This document shows, in pieces, positions 50,641-59,181 of a stretch of DNA of 64,000 nucleotides. The position numbers and the translations under genes were made by a program. The stretch lies in assembly GCA_047600605.1 (NCBI GenBank), contig JASGKK010000002.1, positions 744,001-808,000 of the forward strand, in the 5' to 3' direction. The notes beneath the pieces are model-generated. The model was not told the DNA's origin. It ran no database searches and saw nothing but the letters and a program-made list of their open reading frames with translations. The stretch comes from CAYMZZ01 sp047600605. Lineage in GTDB: Bacteria > Bacteroidota > Bacteroidia > Chitinophagales > Chitinophagaceae. Positions within the stretch are counted from its first letter, which is position 1. Every line of letters begins with the position of its first letter.

Positions 50641-50682
50641 AAAAAATAAAAGGTTGCTTCACACTGTCAGGTGAAAGCAACC
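50641..50682 (-). promoter_or_regulatory. Leader hairpin with U-tract before the ATP-grasp gene
   Basis: On the minus strand GGTTGCTTTCAC / GTGAAGCAACC (one-base bulge, seven-base loop, 50652-50682) is directly followed by TTTTATTTTTT (50641-50651), ending 12 bases before the ATG. This is the shape of an intrinsic terminator inside a 5' leader, so it may attenuate the trio; alternatively it insulates it from the divergent gene. Confidence 0.6.
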
Positions 50683-50683
50683 G

Positions 50684-50731
50684 TATATTCGAATATAACG
50701 ATTCTGATTCACATTTTATCCGATCGGATAA
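50684..50731. promoter_or_regulatory. Two dyad symmetric sites in the divergent promoter region
   Basis: TATATTCGAATATA (about 50684-50697) and TTATCCGATCGGATAA (50716-50731) are perfect palindromes 18 bases apart in the 194-base gap between the ATP-grasp gene and the protease gene. Such dyads are typical operators; no matching regulator is known in the window. Confidence 0.5.
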
Positions 50732-50825
50732 TTATTATAGAATACTGCTAACCATATCAGGCACTGGATTTGCGAACAGGGGTATGAAAAGGTTTTAGTA
50801 TTTTGCCTCTAATATCTGAGCATTG

Positions 50826-52202
50826 ATGTTGTATAAGACCGGACGAAGAATAGGATGGCTGCTGTTGTGGCTGGGAATAGTGTCTGAAATGACCGCACAG
50901 GCAGTTTCAGCAGAGCAGAACTATGCCTCCAACTCACCAGGTGTGGCCATGGTGCAAACCGTCTTTTCTGCTACGGTGTATGTAAACAAGGTAGCCATGA
51001 ATGAGCGGAGGTTTGAGCAACTGGTGGATTCTGTGAAGCGCCTCGACAGTAGTGGCGAAATGCTTTCGGCAGCAGCCAAACTTGACCTGGTAGTAAAAGC
51101 ATTGTATAATAACCCGACCCGGTATTTTTCTGCCACTACCGAATATTATCGTCAGAAACACCGGATTTATGCCTCCGGTACCGGTTTTTTTGTAACCGGC
51201 GACGGCTATCTCGTTACCAATTGCCATATTATTGACCGCGATAGCCAGTTTGTACGGAGAAAATTTATTCAATCAACTTTTCAGGAAGTAACCGAAGCCA
51301 ATATCAGGTCGCTGGAAAACTCCTGGCAAATGACGTTGACAGAAGACCAGCGCACACAGCTTGCCAATGCCTACAGCGTTATTTACTCGCAGGTATCATC
51401 CATGATCATCTTTGATCTTAAGCGGGAGATATATGCTCAGTTCAGGGTAGATGAAGAAGGTAAGGTGGTGACACGGCGTATGCCTGCCGCTGTAATTATC
51501 AAAGGGCGACCTATGCCTGGCAAGGATGTAGCCATTCTCAAAGTAGATAGTGTGCAGCAGATGCCCACGCTGGGGTTGGCCAGGGATTCTCTCGTACGCA
51601 TCGGCGAGCCGGTACTGGTATACGGTTATCCCGAACCTGTTACGTCCAATACTTATCTGGCCAGGGAAACCAGTGTTGAACCCTCTCTCACAGCAGGCGT
51701 GGTAAGTGCCATTAAAAAATCAATAGGCGGCTGGCCGGTCATTCAGATGGATGCCGTGATCACGCATGGCAGCAGCGGCAGCCCGGTCTGCAATAACCGC
51801 GGTCAGGTGATTGGCCTCGCTACTTTCGGCAGTATTGATCAGGCAGCCAGCAATCTCGCCAGCGGATTTAATTTTTCTATTCCCTCTTTTATGATCCGCC
51901 AGTACCTTGACTCAGTAGGGGTACAGCCGGTAATGAGCGATGCCACCCGGTCCTTTAATCGCGGCCTGGATTATTTTTTCCGTGGATTTTATAATAAAGC
52001 ACTCCGCCGGTTTGAGGTGGTCAGAAAGTTGAATGAGCATTACCCGGAACTGGGTTATTATCTGCGCGAATGCCACAATCGTATTGATGCGGGACAGGAT
52101 AAGGAAGCTATGAACCGCAAAACCATGTTTCGCATGCTGGCCATGTTGTTGATTGCGGGAGGGGTGATTGTTTTTTATAGGTGGAAGAGCAAAAAAGTAT
52201 AA
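50826..52202 (+). CDS. Trypsin-like serine protease with C-terminal membrane anchor
   Basis: 458 residues from the ATG at 50826; a TTG one codon upstream is ignored. A signal peptide leads to a chymotrypsin-fold domain: His in GYLVTNCHIIDRDSQF, Asp in GKDVAILKVDSVQQMPTLG, Ser in ITHGSSGSPVCNNRGQVIGL. An insertion of ~80 residues (about 130-210) separates His and Asp. No PDZ domain follows; instead a short TPR-like segment (FNRGLDYFFRGFYNKALRRFEVVRK), a membrane helix (MFRMLAMLLIAGGVIVFY) and a Lys-rich tail. It diverges from the ATP-grasp trio across the palindromic promoter region. The stop codon lies inside a palindromic repeat. Confidence 0.92.
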   Translation: MLYKTGRRIGWLLLWLGIVSEMTAQAVSAEQNYASNSPGVAMVQTVFSATVYVNKVAMNERRFEQLVDSVKRLDSSGEMLSAAAKLDLVVKALYNNPTRYFSATTEYYRQKHRIYASGTGFFVTGDGYLVTNCHIIDRDSQFVRRKFIQSTFQEVTEANIRSLENSWQMTLTEDQRTQLANAYSVIYSQVSSMIIFDLKREIYAQFRVDEEGKVVTRRMPAAVIIKGRPMPGKDVAILKVDSVQQMPTLGLARDSLVRIGEPVLVYGYPEPVTSNTYLARETSVEPSLTAGVVSAIKKSIGGWPVIQMDAVITHGSSGSPVCNNRGQVIGLATFGSIDQAASNLASGFNFSIPSFMIRQYLDSVGVQPVMSDATRSFNRGLDYFFRGFYNKALRRFEVVRKLNEHYPELGYYLRECHNRIDAGQDKEAMNRKTMFRMLAMLLIAGGVIVFYRWKSKKV

Positions 52203-52282
52203 CGGTTTAAAAGTATAAAAGTATAAACTGCAGGATACGAATTTTCCTTTTAACCTTTATACTTTTAAACCGTTATACTTTT
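52193..52282. repeat. GTATAACG/GTTTAAAA palindrome covering both convergent stops
   Basis: Arms 52193-52219 and 52256-52282 are perfect 27-base reverse complements. The left arm contains the last two residues and the TAA of the protease gene. The right arm reaches into the stop codon of the convergent membrane protein. Confidence 0.9.
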
Positions 52283-52769
52283 ATTTCGCCTCCTCAAACT
52301 CAAACTGCTTCCTGCTTCCCTGCACATACAGTTCTCTGCGTAGTACAAATAAGCCATACAATACGGTAAATTGACCAATCAGCAGTAATGTTGTGACCAG
52401 CAATGGCCAGGTAAATTTGATATCCAGCTTCCATGCTTCTGTGCCGGCATAGGAGGCCAGTGTGCTGAGCGTTTTATATTCCGATACAATGATGCTGAAG
52501 AAGACAGCGAGAAAGAGGAAATTGAGCAGGTAAAGCCGGTTGAAATTTGATTTCTGCGCTCCGCTTACCGGCGTGTGAGGATAGTTTCGCTGAAGAATGC
52601 TGATGGCCAGCCCGGCCAGCCCAATCACCAGCAGCCAGTGTGTCAGGCTCAGGATAGATAAGAATGAAAAGGTTTTCAGCATATCTACCAGTGCGGCCAT
52701 TGCCATTACCAGTGCACCCACCACCTGTAGTGCGCAGAGTATTCTGAAAAGTTTCCATTGCAGGGGCAT
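52281..52769 (-). CDS. Four-helix inner-membrane protein
   Basis: 162 residues with about four transmembrane segments: LFRILCALQVVGALVMAMAALV, HWLLVIGLAGLAISIL, LYLLNFLFLAVFFSIIVSEY and WPLLVTTLLLIGQFTVLYGLFVL, ending in a charged tail (RRELYVQGSRKQFEFEEAK). No family recognised. It follows another four-helix protein (52826-53323) by 56 bases, probably in the aspS transcript. Confidence 0.78.
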   Translation of the reverse strand: MPLQWKLFRILCALQVVGALVMAMAALVDMLKTFSFLSILSLTHWLLVIGLAGLAISILQRNYPHTPVSGAQKSNFNRLYLLNFLFLAVFFSIIVSEYKTLSTLASYAGTEAWKLDIKFTWPLLVTTLLLIGQFTVLYGLFVLRRELYVQGSRKQFEFEEAK

Positions 52770-52825
52770 AAGCAGTGATTTGATGGTAGATGAATGAACC
52801 TTAAAATTCCATAAATAATATCGCT

Positions 52826-53323
52826 TTAAGGCAGGGTTTGTCCAATATTATGAATGAGTTCATTTAGAGTGGCCATTTGCTTATTTTTAAGATATCTCCG
52901 GAACTGAATCTGAGCAATCAGATTCCATAAACAAAGAAGGGAAAAAAATATAATCACACTGAGGCCCAGCCTGTCCTGAGAAGATAATTCCCTGTAAGTG
53001 CCAAATCCAGTGGACCAGGCACTGAAAATTGCATAGGAAAGAGCTATAAGAAACAGTATTGAGAAAATAATAAAACCCGTGTAAACGTAATTGATTGACT
53101 TACTAAATGTTTGTTCAGCATTGTTGTATCTGACAATACAGTAGGTTGTAAAAACATTGTTAATGGAAGCTAATGAAAGTGCAACGATCATTGCAATAAG
53201 CACCCATGCATAAGGATCATTTTTTACTTCATCGTAGGTGCCGAATAATACCGTGATCATGAAAAGCTCCACCACAGCAGCCAGTATGTGCGTACCCATA
53301 GCGAGCGCCCATTTCAGCTTCAT
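52826..53323 (-). CDS. Four-helix inner-membrane protein downstream of aspS
   Basis: 165 residues with four transmembrane segments: LAMGTHILAAVVELFMITVLFG, VLIAMIVALSLASINNVFTTYC, FIIFSILFLIALSYAIFSAW and GLSVIIFFSLLCLWNLIAQIQF. It begins six bases after the aspS stop, so it is co-transcribed. Not recognised. AT-rich compared with its neighbours, which with the lack of matches may mean a fast-evolving or acquired gene. Confidence 0.78.
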   Translation of the reverse strand: MKLKWALAMGTHILAAVVELFMITVLFGTYDEVKNDPYAWVLIAMIVALSLASINNVFTTYCIVRYNNAEQTFSKSINYVYTGFIIFSILFLIALSYAIFSAWSTGFGTYRELSSQDRLGLSVIIFFSLLCLWNLIAQIQFRRYLKNKQMATLNELIHNIGQTLP

Positions 53324-53329
53324 TGTTTG

Positions 53330-55156
53330 TTATTTCAGGTTAAGCTGTATATGCAATTCCTCAAACTGCTTCTGGTCGATAGTGGCCGGGGCATCCAGCA
53401 TCACATCGCGTCCGCTGTTGTTTTTGGGAAATGCAATAAAGTCACGGATGCTTTCGCTGCCACCCAGGATAGCGCAAAGGCGGTCAAACCCAAAGGCAAT
53501 ACCACCATGGGGTGGGGCGCCATATTCAAATGCTCCCAGCAGAAAGCCGAATTTGTGTTGTTGTTCCTCTTCATCCATGCCCAGTGCGGCAAACATTTTT
53601 TCCTGTAGCCCGCGCTGATAAATACGGATAGAACCTCCGCCGATCTCGTTTCCATTCAGCACCATGTCATAAGCGTTGGCTTTGATGCCGGCATAGGGAT
53701 GATTGAGGTATTCCGCAGCATTTTCGATCACCGGATTATGCTCGATCATCGTATTGATATCGCTCGGTTTGGGCGAGGTAAACGGATGGTGCCGGGCTAC
53801 CCAGCGATTGCCCTCCTCATCGTATTCAAAAAGCGGGAAATCGAGTACCCACAGGAGTTTGTATTCATTGTCTTTGCGCAGTCCCAGTCGTTTGCCCATT
53901 TCGAGACGCAGTTCACTCATGGCTTTACGGGTGCGCTCTTCGGTACCGGCCAGCAGCAGTACCAGGTCACCGGCTTTGGCGCCTGCCGCATCGGCAATGG
54001 CTTTCAGCCGCTCCTCGGAGTAAAACTTGTCTACACTACTTTTATAAGTGCCATCGGTATTTACTTTAATAAATACCAGCCCTTTCATGCCGATCTGCGG
54101 ACGTTTCACCCATTCTGTCAGTTCATCGGTTTGTTTACGGGTATATTCACTGCAACCGGGCACAGCAATGGCCAGTACAGTTTCCACGCTATCAAATACA
54201 ACAAACCCGGCATCATTGACGAGGGCTGGCTCAACTGTACGGTTAGTATAAACGGAATCCGGTTTTTTTATCGTAAGCAATGGCATGCCAAAACGGATAT
54301 CAGGCTTATCATTCCCATAGGTCCACATAGCCTCTTCCCAGGTCATACGGGTAATAGTCTCTGTATAATCGATGTCTTTTACTTCTTTGAAGACAGAGCG
54401 CACCATGCCTTCAAACATATGAAGGATGTCTTCCTGCTCTACAAAAGCCATTTCGCAATCGATCTGGGTAAATTCGGGTTGACGGTCAGCACGCAGATCT
54501 TCGTCGCGGAAACATTTTACGATTTGATAGTAACGGTCATAGCCACTTACCATCAGGAGTTGTTTGAAAGTCTGTGGCGACTGGGGCAGAGCATAAAACT
54601 GACCCGGGTTCATCCGGGAAGGCACCACAAAATCGCGTGCACCTTCGGGGGTGGATTTGATAAGGAAGGGGGTTTCAATATCCATAAACCCCTGTTGGTG
54701 CAGGTAATTGCGTGCAGCCCTGTTAACAGCATAGCGCAGTTCCAGGTTTTTTTTCACCGCATTGCGGCGCAGATCGAGGAAACGGTACTTCATACGCAGG
54801 TCATCGCCGCCATCGGTATCGTCCTGTATAGTAAATGGAGGTACGGCAGATTTGTTGAGAATGCTGAAGGAGCTAACAGCCACTTCCACATCACCGGTAG
54901 GGATATTGGGATTCTTATTGGTCCGCTCCCTTACCAGTCCGCTGGCCTGCAGTACAAACTCGCGCCCCAGTGGTGTATTTTCCAACTGGGTATTGAGTTC
55001 TTCATCAAAGACCAGTTGGGTAATACCATAACGGTCACGCAGATCAACAAAAGTGATAGCGCCAAATTTCCGAACGGTTTGTACCCAGCCGGCCAGGGTC
55101 ACTTCTGTATTTGCCTGGGGCAATCTCAATTCTCCACAAGTATGGGATCTGAACAT
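53330..55156 (-). CDS. aspS: Aspartyl-tRNA synthetase
   Basis: 608 residues, bacterial-type length. The N-terminal OB-fold anticodon domain is HTCGELRLPQANTEVTLAGWVQTVRKFG to about residue 110. The class II core has motif 2 in FRDEDLRADRQPEFTQID, a bacterial GAD insertion domain (about 300-420, ADAAGAKAGDLVLLLAGTEE) and motif 3 GAPPHGGIAFGFDRLCAIL. It charges tRNA-Asp (or tRNA-Asp/Asn if gatCAB is present elsewhere). Two small membrane genes follow in the same transcript. Confidence 0.98.
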   Translation of the reverse strand: MFRSHTCGELRLPQANTEVTLAGWVQTVRKFGAITFVDLRDRYGITQLVFDEELNTQLENTPLGREFVLQASGLVRERTNKNPNIPTGDVEVAVSSFSILNKSAVPPFTIQDDTDGGDDLRMKYRFLDLRRNAVKKNLELRYAVNRAARNYLHQQGFMDIETPFLIKSTPEGARDFVVPSRMNPGQFYALPQSPQTFKQLLMVSGYDRYYQIVKCFRDEDLRADRQPEFTQIDCEMAFVEQEDILHMFEGMVRSVFKEVKDIDYTETITRMTWEEAMWTYGNDKPDIRFGMPLLTIKKPDSVYTNRTVEPALVNDAGFVVFDSVETVLAIAVPGCSEYTRKQTDELTEWVKRPQIGMKGLVFIKVNTDGTYKSSVDKFYSEERLKAIADAAGAKAGDLVLLLAGTEERTRKAMSELRLEMGKRLGLRKDNEYKLLWVLDFPLFEYDEEGNRWVARHHPFTSPKPSDINTMIEHNPVIENAAEYLNHPYAGIKANAYDMVLNGNEIGGGSIRIYQRGLQEKMFAALGMDEEEQQHKFGFLLGAFEYGAPPHGGIAFGFDRLCAILGGSESIRDFIAFPKNNSGRDVMLDAPATIDQKQFEELHIQLNLK

Positions 55157-55262
55157 ATAAATAAATCTTAGCTGATTGGTTTGACAGACCGGCCGGTTAA
55201 AGGTGGCCGGGGAGTCGCAAAGATAAGAAAGAGAAGGGTTTTGCTCAGGGCAAGAGCTTGCT

Positions 55263-55270
55263 TATATTTG
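55263..55270 (+). promoter_or_regulatory. Exact -7 element TATATTTG before mtfA copy 1
   Basis: A perfect TAnnTTTG match ending nine bases before the ATG at 55279, so the mRNA would have a very short leader. Confidence 0.55.
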
Positions 55271-55278
55271 GTTTTGCC

Positions 55279-56076
55279 ATGCCTGTAGCCACCATCAAAC
55301 GGATTATCCGTATACTTATCCGTACCAGTGCAACGACCACTGATATGGAATCTGAGCCCGAAACCGCCGCACTGACAGGTGAGATAAGAGCCTATGCAGG
55401 CTGGATAAGCGCTCATATTCCTTACTTCAACCGGTTATCAGTCACAGAGAAAGAACGCTTTATCAGGCGTGTATACTATTTCCGGCAACGAAAACAGTTT
55501 CATTTTCATGGAGTAGAACCACTTCCGGAAATTCCGGTACTGGTCAGTGCGGCAGCCGTGCAGCTTACTTTCGGTCTGCGCCGTTATCAACTTCCCTATT
55601 TCCGGCATATTCATATACTGGCCGATGCCTACCCGCTGCAGGATCACCAGGGACTATTTATCGGGCATGTGGATCGCCAGCAGATTTGCCTGTCCTGGAA
55701 GCATTTCCTGGAAGGCTATGCAGATGCTACGGATAATGTGAATGTGGCTATTCATGAAATGGCGCATGCCGTGCAATTCGAAAATTTTATTCCGCAAAAA
55801 GGGGTGGACTGGGAATTCAGAGCCGATTTTGAACGTTTTATGCAGGCAACCGGCCCGGCATTTCTCCTGGCAGGCATGGGGCGCCCCAGCTACCTGCGTC
55901 AGTATGCCTACACCAATGCCCGCGAATTCTGGGCGGTGAGCGTGGAAGCTTTTTTTGAAAATCCCGCTGCATTGAATACCCATATGCCCGGTCTTTATCA
56001 ATTGCTGCGCGATGTCCTCAACCAGGATCCGCTCACGGGTCAGATACTTCCTCCACATGATGCTGTACGCCGATGA
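55279..56076 (+). CDS. MtfA-type zinc metallopeptidase, copy 1
   Basis: 265 residues from the ATG at 55279; the TTG start seven codons earlier lies in the promoter and is rejected. MtfA/M90-type core: KERFIRRVYYFRQRKQFHFHG, EIPVLVSAAAVQLTFGLRRY, GLFIGHVDRQQICLSWKHFLEG, then the zinc site NVAIHEMAHAVQFEN (HExxH) and the downstream Glu in NAREFWAVSVEAFFENPAAL. MtfA of enterobacteria regulates glucose PTS via Mlc; no PTS is seen here, so the target is open. Copy 2 follows 285 bases later. Confidence 0.92.
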   Translation: MPVATIKRIIRILIRTSATTTDMESEPETAALTGEIRAYAGWISAHIPYFNRLSVTEKERFIRRVYYFRQRKQFHFHGVEPLPEIPVLVSAAAVQLTFGLRRYQLPYFRHIHILADAYPLQDHQGLFIGHVDRQQICLSWKHFLEGYADATDNVNVAIHEMAHAVQFENFIPQKGVDWEFRADFERFMQATGPAFLLAGMGRPSYLRQYAYTNAREFWAVSVEAFFENPAALNTHMPGLYQLLRDVLNQDPLTGQILPPHDAVRR

Positions 56077-56361
56077 ACTTACGGCAGAAGTATAAGAATT
56101 ACAGTAGCAATTTCGTTTAACAAAATGCAGACCGCGTACTGCTGCAACTCCACCCGTTGTAATCAGTACTGCAGGCTGGCTGGACGTGGTTTTTCATTTT
56201 CTGAAAAAAATATTGGAACTGCCACCAGTTTTATGAAAATGATACTGTATTGATTTGTAAGTATTTTTCTGTAGCTCATCGTAGTTTTACTAAGGTGTAG
56301 TTCTATTGCATGCTTGCAAATCACACAGGCGTTTTTTACATTTATACCCGAACCGTACGCT

Positions 56362-57132
56362 ATGCAAGCATTCCTCAGAAAACTGAACAGGTTTTTTGTG
56401 CAGGGCACAAAATCTCCCAGCCAGTTGCCACCATCAGAGGCAGCCGTGGATGAGCGCACGTATGAAAAATACGCCTTCATTATTGGTAGTGTGATCTCTT
56501 ATTTCAACGATCTTTCTTCCGGGAGTAAGCGAAAATTTGTCAACCGGGTTCATCATTTCCGTCAACTCAAAAAGTTTCATTTCATAGGACTGGAAAATAC
56601 AGAAGACATTGCTATACTGGTAAGTGCTTCTGCTGTACAGATCACATTCGGATTAAAGGATTATTATCTCCATTCGTTTAAAGATATCTATATACTCGCC
56701 GATGCCTATCACATGGATACAGATGATGAACTGTATATTGGTCATGTGGCGCCTGATGGTATCTATCTTTCGTGGAAACATTTCTTATATGGCTATGCAT
56801 ACAGGCACGATAATGTGAATGTGGCTGTACATGAAATGGCACATGCCTTATTGCACAACAATTATTTGTCACATTTTCAGAGCGATGCTCATTTCCGTCT
56901 CAATTATGAAAAGTTTTCAAGCAAGACGGGAAAAATATTTGCAGATGTAATTACACGCAGGCAAAGCTATCTGCGTAGTTATGCATTTACCAATATGCAT
57001 GAGTTCTGGGCTGTAAGCGTGGAAGCTTTTTTTGAAAATCCGGCGGAGCTGCGCAAACATATGCCGGAGCTTTTTGAAGCACTTTGCCGTGTATTGAATC
57101 AGGATCCATCCTCACCCGATAAACTTCTTTGA
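56362..57132 (+). CDS. MtfA-type zinc metallopeptidase, copy 2
   Basis: 256 residues from the ATG at 56362; the upstream in-frame ATG at 56314 is less likely because a TACATTTA -7-like element (about 56336-56343) overlaps that stretch. The core parallels copy 1: KRKFVNRVHHFRQLKKFHFIG, DIAILVSASAVQITFGLKDY, GIYLSWKHFLYGYAYRHDNV, zinc site NVAVHEMAHALLHNN (HExxH) and NMHEFWAVSVEAFFENPAEL. Overall similarity to copy 1 is clear but well diverged, so the duplication is old. Probably soluble; substrate unknown. Confidence 0.92.
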   Translation: MQAFLRKLNRFFVQGTKSPSQLPPSEAAVDERTYEKYAFIIGSVISYFNDLSSGSKRKFVNRVHHFRQLKKFHFIGLENTEDIAILVSASAVQITFGLKDYYLHSFKDIYILADAYHMDTDDELYIGHVAPDGIYLSWKHFLYGYAYRHDNVNVAVHEMAHALLHNNYLSHFQSDAHFRLNYEKFSSKTGKIFADVITRRQSYLRSYAFTNMHEFWAVSVEAFFENPAELRKHMPELFEALCRVLNQDPSSPDKLL

Positions 57133-57233
57133 ACCATAACCGTTAAACCGTAACTATGTTAACACTTCTACTCATTTATCATTGCCGCAAACTCATCCTC
57201 AAATATCGCCGTCAAAGGCTGGCACTGGCCTGA

Positions 57234-58295
57234 TCATTTTTTTGAAAGGATGCGCGTAAACCGCTTTACATCTGCATCGGGCGCAATAGGAGAACCATAT
57301 ACCAGGTGATCTGTAAGCTGCCGCGCAAAGAATGGCCCCAATGAGCAGCCTTTGGTACCCATGCCATTGAGAATACCGATCTGCTGCTGCATCGGATGTA
57401 AACCCACAAATGGCCGGCGCTCCAGTGTAGCCGGCCGCATACCCGAGCGGTGTTCAATTACTTCAAAGGGATGTTTTAACCATCCCCGCAGTACCTCCTC
57501 CGTTTTTTCGCGGAATGCAGCGGTAGGACCCGGATCATCAAAGTCCCATACATAGCTGGCACCAACCCAAAAAAGCCCTGGTTCAGCGAGAGGTACCAGC
57601 ATCATTGATTTTTTATAAATATGGTCAGCAGGCAAATGGTCGATCTTTACTACGAGCGCCTCTCCTTTATTAGGTGCAAAAGGCAGTGCGGTAAAATAGG
57701 GGTTTGTAAAAGAGGAAGTGCCATCGCAGAAAATGATCTTTTGTGCGGTCCGGTTTTTATAGGCAATACCTTCTTCGTGCAACTGTAAATGTTCAAGTTC
57801 AAATTTGTCTTCTGTCAACAATTTTTCCTGGTGCAGATAGCTGCGCCAGGCTGGCAACAGGGTTTCGAGATGTGCTGTATATACCGGTCTTATTTCACCG
57901 CAGCCAAAATCAAAGTTGAAATGGGCATTGAACCGGTTTTGATCGGGATAGCTGTGTACATATTTATCCCCCGTTTCCATTTTTTTCAGAAAGCTATCCT
58001 GTATAAACGGGTCGGGAAAAAAATCGATGATATTACGTGGCGAAATAGCTGTAATATTCAGGTCATGTCCTATCTCCTGATAAGCCTGCCAGGCAAATGG
58101 CAATACCTCATCCACCATCCACACCGTGACCAGCCGGCGACCGGTGACGGGATTGATAATACCCGCTGCCAGTCTCGATGGGCTGGTAGGAGCATGGTCA
58201 TCTATCACATGCACACTCTTTCCTTCTTTTAATAAGTAATGCGATAAAAATGTTCCGCATACGCCCTGGCCAATGATAAGATAATCGGTTTGCAT
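57234..58295 (-). CDS. FAD-dependent oxidoreductase (glycine oxidase/DAO-like)
   Basis: 353 residues. The N-terminal dinucleotide-binding motif is DYLIIGQGVCGTFLSHYLLKEGKSVHVIDD. Then comes the DAO-type ring-binding segment SPSRLAAGIINPVTGRRLVTVW. The C-terminus has EVIEHRSGMRPATLERRPFVG and GILNGMGTKGCSLGPFFARQL, the FAD-closing motif. Family members deaminate amino acids or related amines; ThiO-type glycine oxidases are of similar size, but no thiamin genes are nearby. It is a single-gene unit. Confidence 0.9.
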   Translation of the reverse strand: MQTDYLIIGQGVCGTFLSHYLLKEGKSVHVIDDHAPTSPSRLAAGIINPVTGRRLVTVWMVDEVLPFAWQAYQEIGHDLNITAISPRNIIDFFPDPFIQDSFLKKMETGDKYVHSYPDQNRFNAHFNFDFGCGEIRPVYTAHLETLLPAWRSYLHQEKLLTEDKFELEHLQLHEEGIAYKNRTAQKIIFCDGTSSFTNPYFTALPFAPNKGEALVVKIDHLPADHIYKKSMMLVPLAEPGLFWVGASYVWDFDDPGPTAAFREKTEEVLRGWLKHPFEVIEHRSGMRPATLERRPFVGLHPMQQQIGILNGMGTKGCSLGPFFARQLTDHLVYGSPIAPDADVKRFTRILSKK

Positions 58296-58318
58296 TTTGC
58301 AAAAATAGCTGATAGTTG

Positions 58319-58408
58319 ACAGTGTTTAAAGCGTATAAAGAGTATAAAGGGTTTAAAGGGGCATCTGCCCCTTAATACTTAAAACTTATTACTTAGAACT
58401 TAATACTG
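58319..58408. repeat. Mixed palindromic repeat after the lipoprotein gene
   Basis: GTTTAAAG/GTATAAAG units (58323-58358) run into a short GC hairpin AAGGGGCA-TC-TGCCCCTT. TTAATACTTAAAACTTATTACTT units of the heptamer family follow to 58408. Two of the repeat families are therefore joined in one intergenic element. Confidence 0.7.
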
Positions 58409-59059
58409 TTATTTGTCAACTTTCTTATAGAGTATTTTCTTCCTTTTCTCAACCAATCTATTCTTATGAGCTTTCATTTTCAATACCGGCACCGGCATAG
58501 TTAAATAGGGCTCATGAAGAGTGACCTTGTGCAGGTTGTTGCCAATAGCTGCTGCGATGGTGCCAGGATAGGAAACGGGAGGGAAGCCGTCAAACAAAAA
58601 GCGAAGCGTATCATACTGCGGAATATCCTGCGCAAAATAATAAAGACTGTTGCCATAATGTGGCTTCGGACGGGCCGGAGGTATCACTACCTGGCGTATG
58701 GATACCGGGTCGCCAAACCGGTTAATGAATTGAAAAGAACTGATACTGGTGAATCGTGCAATCGAATCTGTTGCAAATACAAAGGAAGAGGAATGCTGTA
58801 TGCTGTCGGCAAAAAACCAGATTGTATTAGGTCTGCGCAGCTCCCAGGTACCTGTAATCCTGCCATGCCGGTTAAGACCCGGAAAGAGCAGGCTGTCTTT
58901 ATGCAGATCCAGTAAAGCCCAGTCAAAGCGTCCGGTACTGTCAAGATACAGGCGACTGCTGCTTTTGGAATCAGGGCGCCAGCTACCCTGCAAAGTACGG
59001 GGTGCAAGTGTGCAGGAGCTAACCAGGAGCAATAACCAGCAGAGGATCGCAATCGGCAT
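58409..59059 (-). CDS. Lipoprotein of unknown function
   Basis: 216 residues. The lipoprotein signal ends LVSSC (Cys16). A lipocalin-like beta pattern follows: RTLQGSWRPDSKSSSRLYLD, GRITGTWELRRPNTIWFFAD, FVFATDSIARFTSISSFQF. The C-terminal ~70 residues are YDTLRFLFDGFPPVSYPGTI and a basic end (KMKAHKNRLVEKRKKILYKK). No enzyme motif. It sits between the alpha-2-macroglobulin terminator and a palindromic repeat, with no partner. Confidence 0.78.
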   Translation of the reverse strand: MPIAILCWLLLLVSSCTLAPRTLQGSWRPDSKSSSRLYLDSTGRFDWALLDLHKDSLLFPGLNRHGRITGTWELRRPNTIWFFADSIQHSSSFVFATDSIARFTSISSFQFINRFGDPVSIRQVVIPPARPKPHYGNSLYYFAQDIPQYDTLRFLFDGFPPVSYPGTIAAAIGNNLHKVTLHEPYLTMPVPVLKMKAHKNRLVEKRKKILYKKVDK

Positions 59060-59123
59060 GCAGCAAAACAGTTGACAATATTGAAGGTAAGTGAAAATGG
59101 GAATAAGCGGTCCCCGGTATTAT

Positions 59124-59160
59124 AAACAAAAAGTGGATAAGCCATAGCTTACCCACTTTA
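59124..59160 (-). terminator. Intrinsic terminator of the alpha-2-macroglobulin gene
   Basis: On the minus strand AAAGTGGGTAAGC / GCTTATCCACTTT form a 13-base stem with one mismatch and a four-base loop, followed by TTGTTTATA. It starts 22 bases after the stop codon. Confidence 0.75.
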
Positions 59161-59181
59161 TTGTATAATGGATGATCCGTT

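Noticed and set aside
50641..50682. Treating the leader hairpin as a terminator of an upstream leftward gene
   Set aside because: The next gene upstream on that strand lies beyond a whole rightward gene and its own palindrome, so a leader or insulator role is more likely.
53699..55171. 490-codon open frame opposite aspS
   Set aside because: It is fully antisense to an unmistakable aspS and its translation is rich in residues expected from a shadow frame; no domain is visible.
57156..57233. 25-codon ORF MLTLLLIYHCRKLILKYR after mtfA copy 2
   Set aside because: It has a hydrophobic start and basic end like a small membrane peptide, but is too short to support without conservation data.
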